From Yamagishiella unicocca (taxonomy: Eukaryota; Chlorophyta; Chlorophyceae; Chlamydomonadales; Volvocaceae): DNA of 64,000 nucleotides. The DNA lies in NCBI GenBank assembly GCA_003116995.1, contig BDSL01000002.1:1944001-2008000 (forward strand), in the 5' to 3' direction. The number at the start of each line of letters is the position of its first letter. Position 1 is the stretch's first letter. This document shows positions 49,701 to 64,000 of the stretch, piece after piece. The notes below the pieces were generated by a model that worked only from the letters and a program-made list of their open reading frames with translations, did no database searches and was not told the DNA's origin. The position numbers and the translations under genes are program-made.

Positions 49701-52700
49701 TATGGATTCGGAGCGGCGGCGCCCACCGCGTCCGCGGGTGCAGTGCAGCCCCCTTCAGGAGCAGCTGTGGCCGCTTCCGGGGGTACGGGGCGCTCTTTCG
49801 AGGGCGATCCCTGGGGTTCTGCGGCGTGCGGCGCTGGCGGGGGTTCCGCTGGCGGCGACCAACGCCAACCGCTCGCTGAGCCGCCGCCCCTGCAGCGCAC
49901 CAACCCCGGCGACGACTTCGCTCGCGATCCCAGCTTTCCTGCTGCTGCGCGTCCGCGTGCAGCAGCAGCCAGGGCTGAGGATGCCGCTGCCATGCCTGGG
50001 GCAGCAGCAGCGGCTGCGGCTGTGGTCACCTCGCCTGCAGCGACGTCGTCGCGGGACAGTGGGGCGGAGCTGGACAGGCCCGGCATCGTGGTGGGTGGGC
50101 TGGCGAAGCTTCAGCGGAGGCTGGAGGCCCTGCAGCGCGCCAGGATCCTCCGGGAAGCGGCCACATCGCCGGTGTCCCGGCAGCCCTGCTCAGGCGCCGC
50201 CGCAGCGGGCAGATCCCCTTCGACCGGAGCCCAGGGTTCGACCGGTGGAGGCGGCAGCCGTGGCAGCGATAGCAGCCGCCGGCCCGGCTCGGGCATGTTG
50301 GAGCTCCCGAGGAGCGCCGGCAGCGGCAGCGGCGTTGATAGCTGCAGCAGCAGCCTCCGCAGCGAGGGGGCCACGGCACGGCGCGGACGGACCGACTTCA
50401 ACCGCATTCTTGGCGCCTCTGAGTACGAGTCTGGCTCAGCCGCCGTTCCTGCGACGGGCGCTGACGCCCGGCATGTGATGCAGGGGTCCACGCGGCACGC
50501 CGACCACCAGCGCCGCAACCAGGGGCACCAACCGGCATCACCCTCCCAGCGAGCGGCGGCGACGCCGGCGGCGCGCAGCCAAGGCGGTTCGTCGCCGGCG
50601 TTGCCCGCGGCGGGGGGCTCAGGGGTGGTGCCGGATGCAGCGGCGGCAGCAGAACGCCTGCGCCAGCTGCGGGTGCAGTTCGACCGGCTGTATCAAGGGC
50701 TGGTGCCGGAGGGGCTGCCGGAGCGGGTCGGAGTCGCCGCCACAGGACTGGCGGGGCTACAGCCGCAGCGCACGGACAATGATTTGGAGCCATCGGCCGT
50801 GGTTTCGGAGCCCGGTCAGCAGCCGCGAGACGGCATCGCGGGGGCGACAGCCCACATCACCGCAGCGGCGGACCCCACTGCCGCTGCATCCGCAGCCCGG
50901 TATTCAGCTGCCCCGCGCGCCGTGAAGGGCGCCGTCGCCGAGCCGACCACCGACGTCTTAGCGCCAGCCACCGCGGGTGCAGGCATGCACAACGGTACAA
51001 ACCGCTCCCTTCGTTCCTCCATGGATGCGTTGCTTGACTGCCTGCCCCAGCGCTCCAGGGTGGGGCAGCCGTCGCACGGCGCCAAGGTGGCGGCGCCAGC
51101 TGGCGGGGCCTCCCGCGGGCAAATTCCGACCCTCGAAGCTCGCGGCCGTGCTGAGCCCAAGGCACCCCCCCGCGGGTCAATGGACACGGCAACCGCTGAG
51201 ACGTTGGTTGGTGGCGGCCCAGGCCTGCGGGCGGCGGTCTTAGCGGCTCAAGGGGCGCGTGGGGCGGCCGCAGCCGCTGGCTCCTCTGGGCGCCATGACT
51301 GCAACGTCTCCTGGGCAGCTCTTCCCCACCAAGGCCCGGCGGCTGGCCTGTACGGCACCCTCCTGGCCGGCTATGCCGTGCGGGACGAGCAGGCGGCGGC
51401 CAGGGCCTTCAGCAACAGCAGCGGCGGCGGCGGCAGCGCCGGCGGCGGCGGCAGGGCTCCTGGTGGCGCCTGGCGGGATGCGCTGGTCGGCCTCGAGTGC
51501 CTTGGAGAGGCTAGCGTGTCAGACTGGCGGCAACAACCTTCCTGGAACCGTAACCAAGTGGAGGGCGGCTGCAGCGACAGCGCCGCTGCGGGCGGCAGTG
51601 GCCGCGGCAGCGAGGGTGGCGCGGGCCACGGGCGCCAGCGCAGTCCGTCTGGCCTTGAAAGCTTGCTGGACAGCAGCAGCGGCGGTGACGAGGCGCCGCA
51701 GGGCTACGCCTCGCTGCATGCGGCGCCCGCTGGCGGCAGTGAGGCCGATGGCGACAGCTTGGACGCGGGGATGGCGGTGCCTGTGGCCACGGCGGAAGAT
51801 GGCGTGGGCGGATTTGAACCCTCGCCCTACGGCGAAAACGAGGCCGCGGCTGTGGGTCTGGAAGGCGGCGCTACGTGGAGCGCGGACGAGGCCGCGGCTG
51901 AGCGTTGGCCGTGGGCGGGCGGAGGTGATGGCGACGGCGGCATCGGTATCGGCAGCGGCAGCGGCGGCGAAGGGGGGTCGCGACCCGAGACCGGCACCAG
52001 CGGTGGCGGTGGTGACGGCCTCAGCAGCGGCTGCGGTGCTTCCCTTGGCTCCTGGAACCGCCGCTCGCCAGGCGACCTCGGCGCCGCCGCTGCCACCGCT
52101 GACCTCATCACCGCCGCCGCCAGCCGCCGGGCTGATGCCGCCACCGCCGCGGCCGCGGCGGCCGCCGCCGCCGCCATCGCATCCGCTGCTTCGCACTCAT
52201 GGACAGCAAGCTCTGCAGCATCAGTCGCAAGCCCGTTGCCTCGCACCCACCAAGACGATGACGACGACGCAGCTCCCAAAGAGGCGAACAGCGAGGAATA
52301 CACCGCCTCCCGTGGCGGCAGCCACGGACCACCGGGCGACAGCACTGATTACGGAGGCAACAGCGGCGCAGCCGCTGCACGGGCCGATGCCGGTTTCGGA
52401 GCCGAGGACGATGCGGGGTCGGCCTCAGCGGCTCCCAACAGCAACAGCAACAACAACCCGCTTCGCCGCCAGAACAAGGCGTTGCTGGGGGTGCTGGAGC
52501 GCGCGGCGGCGGGCAGTGAGGTGTTGCACGGCCGGCTGTACGAGCTGCAGCTGGAGGCGATGGAGCTGCGGGGAGTCATGGAGCTGAGGCAGGTGGAGCA
52601 GCAGGCGGAGGTGGCGCGACTGCAGCGGCACCTGCGGAAGGTCGCGGCGGCAGCCGCGGTGGTGGAGGATGCAAACGCCGCTGTGGAGCTGGGCCTGCCG

Positions 52701-54296
52701 CCGACCGGCGGCGGCGGTGCGGAGCCCGGATGGGGGCCTGGGGCGGCGGCCGCGGCGCAGGAGGCGCTGGTGGCGGCGTACGAGGAGCAGATCGACGGTC
52801 TCCAGCGGCAGGCACGGCGGGGGGGGGCCACGGCGGGGGCTACAAAGGGAGAAATGGGAGTCAAGGGAGAAATGGGAGTGGCGCCGCCGGGTAGTACGCA
52901 TTCTACCGTCGGCAGGCCAGTGCCGCGGGCCGGTAACCTCTGCAACCCGCTGTTCCTCTTAGGTTAACCCCATCCATCCTTGGGGATGTCGGATACGATC
53001 TGCCCCGCATCGCATATGCCCCGCGTCACATTGCCCTGACTCGATGCTGCACGTGTATGATCTCGCCCTCCGCCTGGTTGTAACGAGTCCCGGCACCTTC
53101 CCTGCCGCGCCTCGTTCCGCTGCGCGAGCAGGTGACCGACCTGGTCGCGGGCCAGAGCGACCTGGCGCTGCAGTGCGCCCAGCAGGAGCTGGCAGCCCTG
53201 GCCCTAGACGCAGTACGCAGCCGCCGCCGCCAGGAGCGCCGAGCCAGGGCGCCGATGCAGGACTCCGCCGCTGCCGCCGCTGCCAATCGCCTTCCGAGCC
53301 AGCAGCGCAAGTTGGAACAAGGCCCGTCGCGGCCACAGCAGCAACAACACCGCCGCGGCGGCGGCGGCGGCGCCCAGGCGGCAGATCCCAGGCGACGGCG
53401 CCACAGCTGCGGACCTAACCTTGGTGGCATCCTGCCGCGGTCACCTGTTCGAGGCCTAGGCGCGCGGGGTGGACTCAGCAGCAGCGGGGACACTGGAAGC
53501 AGCAGCGGCAGTGGCGACGAGGGGAGCGGGCAACGGGATGGGAGGTGGCTGATGCCGCTGCCAACGGAGGCGGATGTGCTGCGGGCCGTGGGGTACCGGG
53601 CCGCAGCGGGTGCTGCTCCTGATGCCAGCGGCGGTAAGGCGTGGCAGCGGTGTCGGCAGGAGATGGGGTCGCTGCGCGCGGCCCTGCGGCAGTCTAATCG
53701 GCGGGAGGAGGAGCTGAGGGCGGCGCTGGCGGCGACGCAGCAGCAGCAGCGCGCAGCGCTGTTGGCCGCGCGTCTGGCGGCGAGGGAGGGTGTGAGGCGG
53801 CGCTGGCTGGAGCAGCAGGTGCGCCGTCCGGGCCATTACATGCCGGATATCATCCTAAGCAGGCATCACAGTTCGAGTGGTCGCGTCAGAGGTGCTCCTG
53901 TTGCTGCTGCGAGCGCCCTTTGGCGCCCGCAAATTGAAAGACGGCCAAGTGGTGGCACCACCGTAATGCCCAGCGCATGCCTGCCCATGTCCCATCCATC
54001 GTCGCCGCCGCCCCTGTCGCAAAGGGCCGGACACGCGAGCGCCGCGTACGCTGAGTACGCCTCCCAATCCTCCCTGTGCCCCCCCTGGCGGCTGTCCGCA
54101 GGCTGCCTCCCTGTCCGCCCAGCTGGCGGCCGCACACGACACAGCCGCGGCCGCCTCGGCTACGCGCGACACAGCCCACCGGGACGTCATGAGGCTGCGT
54201 ACCGAGAACCAGGTGCTGGCAGCGCAACTGGATGACATGAGGCGCCTGGCGGAATCGTACGCGCAGCTGGCGGGTCGGGCCTACGAGTGGACGTGA
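46792..54296 (+). CDS. Divergent kinesin-like motor region fused to long low-complexity and coiled-coil tail
   Basis: Seven phase-consistent exons: 46792-46836, 46912-47178, 47351-48512, 48718-48917, 49389-52932, 53088-53818 and 54102-54296. They give about 2,047 residues. The start [15 protein letters not shown] resembles a kinesin P-loop, but the first Gly is Ala and the Thr/Ser after Lys is Leu, so ATP binding is doubtful. [17 protein letters not shown] and [11 protein letters not shown] look like the next kinesin strands. Around residues 505-565 [16 protein letters not shown] and [15 protein letters not shown] resemble the end of a motor domain and its neck. Then comes a very large Ala/Gly/Ser-rich region, heptad-like helices near residue 1590-1740 ([20 protein letters not shown]), and a C-terminal coil ([20 protein letters not shown]). 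The join at 52932/53088 and the true start are the weakest points. A cilium or basal-body role is only a guess. Confidence 0.5.
49031..49274. repeat. GTGATG/GTGACA hexamer array in an intron
   Basis: About 40 hexamers of GTGATG interrupted at 18- or 24-base intervals by GTGACA. It lies in the intron 48918-49388 of the kinesin-like gene and accounts for the His/Thr/Ile-repeat open frames there. Confidence 0.9.
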
Positions 54297-55405
54297 GCGT
54301 CTGCGCAGCTACGGTATCGGTGGAGATCTCCGTGCTGGTAGCGCATTCACAAATGCACCACCGCGGCAGCCGCAATGACGCCGGCAATCGTACATTGGTA
54401 CATACAGAGCATGGTCGTAACAGTAGCAGATTGTTCAAGGATTGCAGGCGGGCGCAGTGGAGACCATGCGGGCTCGGGAATTGAGTGCGAGGGCTGCGGT
54501 TCTGGCGGGCAGTCTTCTTGGCCTGCTGGTGGGGTGCTTTACGTAGCAACCCTGATGTTGTGCTTGTGCGCATTGATACTGACAGAAAGTACTTGGACCC
54601 GTGCATTTCAACATGGCACGACTTGGACAGAGCCATAAAAAGGCCATTTGACAGAACCAAGCTAATGTTTGGCCAAATCCGGTGGCAATATGTATTAATA
54701 TGACAACCTTCGATGTTGAATTTGTTGTGTAGAGGCTGCAGCAAGGTTGTAATGGTGGTTTCCCTCCAATCGCGCAATGTTTGAAGGAAATAGCTGTCCT
54801 TGGCATACACCGCTTGAAATGCAGGCACCGAGGCGCTGGAGGCCTAAATTCTGCGTCAGGTCGATAAGGCCACTGGCAAGGCAAAGCTGCGAGTTACAGA
54901 GTCTTTGGCGGTCGCTTCGCTTGCGGATCTAAACAGACGGCAAATAGCTTGCAACACCGAACCAATCTTCACCTTCTTCATCATCACTCCAAGATACAAC
55001 CATTTGGGTGTTTTCCTTATCACATTTAGGGTGTCTAGCACCACCGGTTGCTCAATGAGCGCCTCATCGACAGCCCAAACAGCAACTAACAACTCCCCGA
55101 CGCCTGCAGGCCGATGGGCTCGGCGCCAGAATGCTGGCCAACCAGAAATTCATGGCATTGATGCGGTGGCATCATAGCGGATCCGCTGCTCCCTACCAGG
55201 ATTGCGATGCCAATCTGAAGAAGCGGTTTAGGAACATAGCCCTTTCGAATCGTTCGACTCCACTTAACCAACGAACGTACATTCTGCGGGATCTATCCAA
55301 CCTGTTCCTCATTACGATCCCAATTTCAAGCCGGTGACGAAGTTGCTCGCGCGCGCTTTGCTCTTGGGAAACACGTCGGCATGGCGACGGCCAAGGCGAT
55401 GCCAA
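54297..55405. other. Region between convergent kinesin-like gene and MCM3
   Basis: AT-richer DNA holding both 3' ends. TGTAA on plus at 54748-54752 could serve the kinesin-like gene. TGTAA on minus at 54897-54893 could serve MCM3. Minus-strand open frames (for example 55092-54856) have no recognised family and may be 3' untranslated sequence. Confidence 0.4.
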
Positions 55406-60628
<5,223 letters not shown>

Positions 60629-62932
60629 TCTGGTAGCTGGTCAAGTCTGCAAACTCGTAACGTCAAAGTCGTATGTCTATAAGACCCGTAAGCATGTGAC
60701 ACGTATTTAACTTGGTCAAATTGAGAACAAAAGGGCTCCGGGTTGGTCGGTCTTTTATCAACGTCTGCGCGCCAAATTCCAAAATGCCGTACCACAGGGC
60801 GATTTCGTCGGCTCCCAAGAATGCGCACGATTGCATTTTGCCTTTCAGTCGCTATTTTAATTACTTGTAATTGAATGTTTATGTTGGTAGCACACAATAC
60901 CCAAAGGTTAAATCCAATCGTTTGGTCGCGGCTCGTGCGTAACCGCCAAAACTAGCATGCAAACACACAATTCTTGCACAACTATGTCTGGATCATCCAG
61001 AGTGTTGCCTCCTCACATGGTAACAGACGCCTGAAGGTAGTTACGGCCTGCCGCTCCGGAACCGACCCAAGCTAACCTGCGGGAGTGCAGATCATGGCAA
61101 GGCAAATTCTATAATACTGGTTTTTTGCTGAAACAAGATAGTCACCACCAGCACCCAAATCCGCGTGTACTCGCCAGTCGCCACCTGGTATCAAGAGGGC
61201 CCTGTAGGCCGGCGGTCCTGGAGCATGCGCGCCCCTGGCATGGCTCTGCATGGCTCTCGACTGCTGGATAGGATATCGGTAACGTGTCCGAAGGGGTGGA
61301 GTTATTCGAAGCAATCATCGCCCCTCAACCCTGAGGGCGGCAGCCACTGCCATCCTCGTGTGTTCGCTACTACCACTGCTGTGCTGACCTTATCAATGCG
61401 CCCCGGCTGCTGTCACAATGCTGTTCGCACCAGTGCTCAATTACCATCGCCTCATTCCCATGCCACCAGCGAAGGCGGCTCGTACTCCCAGGCAGCATCC
61501 ACAGCATCCAGCGTCACTCAAACATGATGCACAATGCAGTATGAGATGAGAATGCGTGCTCCTACTGGAACTTAAGCTCCTCTCGGGCCTGCTCGGGCTC
61601 CGTACCGTAGCCGGACTAAGTGATGAAGAAGGAGCTCTTGCGGATTGCCGTTTCCGCCGCTTTCCGCACTAGCGGAAATCGCGGAAAATGCAGACGCTTC
61701 CCGAGCCGTGCAGGACCACACACGCTATTTGCACACGCCACGTCAATGAATATATGCGTGATTCACTTCGTTTCGAAGGCTCGTGGTGAGCTACGCTTGA
61801 TGAGGAATCTGCCTAGATTTGTTTTTGGAAAGGTGGACCCATGGGACAGCGCAGTTCATCGGCTCACCACAGCTAGCTGTCCACTTACAAAGGACTACAA
61901 AGCTCGCAAGGTAACCATAACCATGTTCAGGAAGGCTAGGATTACATTTGCGTGCAGGTGATTGCTTTAGTGATATGACAGCTGTCTTGGCCTTGGAGCA
62001 CGCGGGCGGCTAGGTGGTTGTAGATAGATCGCGCCCAGTGGAAGGCGGATGTGAAGGCGCGGATGAGGGCTCTTGTGTCATGCGTTGTACATGTTTAGGC
62101 TCCTTCTGTCGCTTTTGCAAACATCAACGGGACCTTCGCTGCCAGCATCACCGCACACAATTGTGACAGGCGCTAGGCGACGACCCAGCTTGCAGTGATA
62201 GCGCCAGACAAACTCAGCCACAGCCTCGGTCATGACCGAGCAACACAGCGGCATGAAGCGTGCCAGCCTGAGCTGCTGCGCATACGCGGTTGCAATCGTC
62301 CTAGCGCTCGCCTCGCCGTCGGCCGTGTATTGCATTCCCCCAGGTATGATCTTGCGCCGCACCTCAAGGCCGTGCCCGTCTGATCACGTCTGGAACCCAC
62401 TGTAACCGTTACAACAACAACGTGCCGAAGCCAAAAGTGGCGGCGGCGAAACCTGACAGGCATCGATTCCCAGCTCCCTAGGTGTCGCTGTTAGGCTGTG
62501 CTCGGTCGTAGCTAAGCAATCAAGCGTTTCGCTCTTGCCACCCCGCAGCCAACAAGCCAGCCAACCCGCCACTGGCAATCCCCTGCGGCTGCTCCGACGT
62601 CGACCCACGCGACTCCTTCTTGAGGGCGAGGTTGTGTCGCAAGGATGGGCTGCGCCTTCGCACGGAGATACTTCCGCGTCCATTCGGGGCCGCCTTACGT
62701 AACGCACACATGCCTACCAGGATCCGCTTTGGAACACCCTTTGGAACCCATTTCGCAGTCCCTTTTGGTCCCATTGCGCTTCCACGTACCCTCTGGGACC
62801 GCATCGCCATCACACGCCACAATGATGAGCCTGACCTGAATGCCTGGCTGACCCCACGCCATCACGCCATGCGCCCTTTCCCTTCCTTGCTCACTTACTT
62901 TCTCTTTCCTGCTCCTCCGTCCCTTGCTTCAG
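60629..62932. other. Gene-poor stretch upstream of MCM3 and the fasciclin gene
   Basis: Should contain the MCM3 promoter and the 5' exon or exons of the fasciclin-domain gene, including its signal peptide. I could not identify those exons. A well-preserved dispersed repeat lies at 62388-62427. Confidence 0.4.
62388..62427 (+). repeat. Dispersed short repeat, best-preserved core
   Basis: ACGTCTGGAACCCACTGTAA followed by CCGTTACAACAACAACG. It serves as the reference for the family. Confidence 0.6.
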
Positions 62933-63982
62933 GGTGGAGTTCTCGTGCTTTGACCAGGCGCGCTTCGGCTCCTGCAGCCAGGCCTTCATGCGGGAAACAC
63001 CCGAGGAGTTGCCCGAAGGTGCAACGAACCTAAAACCTATATGCCCCCACCTTGCCCTCAGTGCTGAACGCCCCAAACATTACAGCCCGCAATGCAACCC
63101 GCCGGCACCCTAAATACTCACCGCGGCCCACTCCTTTGCCTTCACTGCCCCACCATGCGCAGGCTACTGCCAAATCAGCTGCGGGCGCTGCTCCTGCTGC
63201 TCCTCCCTGGACGCGGTGCTGGAGTACAAGGGCCTCGAGATGTTCAGGTGATGATGCTACCTGGCGCCTACCGGTATCGACCGGGGGCCTACAGGGGGGC
63301 CGGGTCTCAAGAGAATTAGGGGCCAGCCTGAGCCGAATAAGGTTAGGTAGGTCGTCCACTTGGCACGTCGCACGTGGGTCGCCCACCAAGGGATGACGGC
63401 GCACGTGTCAAATCACGTACGGTACATGACATGGTGTACGCGGGGCGGTACATGAGCTGACGCCTGGTGTGACTCCTGCTTCGAGATACTATGCGCGTGG
63501 CTGCTGGTCGTGTATGTCAGGTGGATGCTCAGCTTCTCGGACGAGGGCGCCAAGACCAAGATGCCGGGGTACATGGTGACGCTGCTCGCACCCACAGACG
63601 GCGCCGTGTGGAGCGCGCTGAACAGGCTCGGTGGGTGGTTTGCGCGGGTGGAATCGTACAGTAAGGAAAGGGCTAGATGGGCAGTTGCGGCGCGAGCGAG
63701 GCGCGAGCTGGGCGGCGCGGACCACTAGGACCGAAATTGAGGACGCATGCAACGAAAGTCGCGATGCAGCAACCATACTGATAATGAAGGGCCCACGTGG
63801 GCTGACCAAGGGGGCTTACGCAGGGAACCCATGGGCGCACTCGCTTCAGCGCCGCGCTCGCGTGTGCTTTGCGCCGCGCAGGCTTCAGCACCAAAGAAGC
63901 TGTGGAGCGCGACGGTAACGCGAAAAACATCATCGCCGACCTCGGGCGTTACCACGTGCTCACACCGGTGGAACCCCTCAAG
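62933..63982 (+). CDS. Cys-rich plus fasciclin (FAS1) domain protein, both ends incomplete
   Basis: Predicted extracellular or cell-wall adhesion protein. Exons seen: 62933-63018, 63163-63247, 63521-63630 and 63882-63982, all phase-consistent. The gene begins upstream (first exon enters in phase 2) and runs past the right edge. The first two exons join into a Cys-rich module, CFDQARFGSCSQAFMRETPE then YCQISCGRCSCCSS, of the ShK-like or algal Cys-rich kind. A FAS1 domain follows: SLDAVLEYKGLEMF, then YMVTLLAPTDGAVW (the H1 motif) and IIADLGRYHVLTPVEPLK (the YH motif). The combination is typical of volvocine secreted proteins. The signal peptide exon has not been located. Confidence 0.7.
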
Positions 63983-64000
63983 GTAAATACGAGGCGGCCA

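Noticed and set aside
51259..52587. Plus-strand open frame of 442 codons
   Set aside because: A shifted-frame shadow of the long exon of the kinesin-like gene; it lacks splice partners and is mostly Ala/Arg/Pro.
54187..55405. Minus-strand open frames between the kinesin-like gene and MCM3
   Set aside because: No recognised family, no splice partners, and they fit the expected 3' untranslated regions of convergent genes.

Overview
The window is nuclear DNA from a green alga, most likely a volvocine relative of Chlamydomonas or Volvox. The evidence is GC-rich genes with many short introns, runs of Ala/Gly/Ser/Gln in the proteins, Pro-rich extracellular protein tails, a plant-type cryptochrome with a very long C-terminal tail, a divergent H3-H4 pair with an intron in H3, and an H3 tail one residue shorter than in land plants. 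The species cannot be fixed from the sequence alone. Gene models below were built by hand from open frames, GT/GC-AG splice sites and phase agreement; exon joins are inferred, not observed in transcripts.

Layout, left to right: (1) the 3' part of a single-pass membrane protein with a GPS-like segment (+, 149-2257). (2) A gene-poor stretch with a small gene remnant and copies of a dispersed short repeat. (3) A 15-exon secreted multicopper oxidase with all four copper-binding motifs (-, 12261-5401). (4) A gene-poor stretch, then a 10-exon plant-type cryptochrome resembling CPH1 (-, 22100-15249). (5) A phosphatidate phosphatase of the chloroplast LPP-epsilon type (+, 23221-24935). (6) Two F-box/leucine-rich-repeat paralogues transcribed away from each other (-, 36894-26776 and +, 37210-43402), 315 bases apart. 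(7) Histone H4 (-) and H3 (+), divergent, each followed by a 3' stem-loop. (8) A 2,047-residue protein whose first part looks like a decayed kinesin motor and whose end is coiled coil (+, 46792-54296). (9) MCM3, 12 exons (-, 60628-55406). (10) The start of a Cys-rich plus fasciclin-domain extracellular protein (+, 62933 to beyond the right edge).

Most genes are independent housekeeping or surface genes. H3/H4 and MCM3 are S-phase functions; the oxidase, the GPS-like protein and the fasciclin protein act at the cell surface or matrix; the cryptochrome is a blue-light receptor; the two F-box proteins are predicted ubiquitin-ligase adaptors. The least conventional items are the decayed kinesin-like protein, the head-to-head F-box/LRR pair, a dispersed repeat family with about eight copies, and three probable GC-AG introns.
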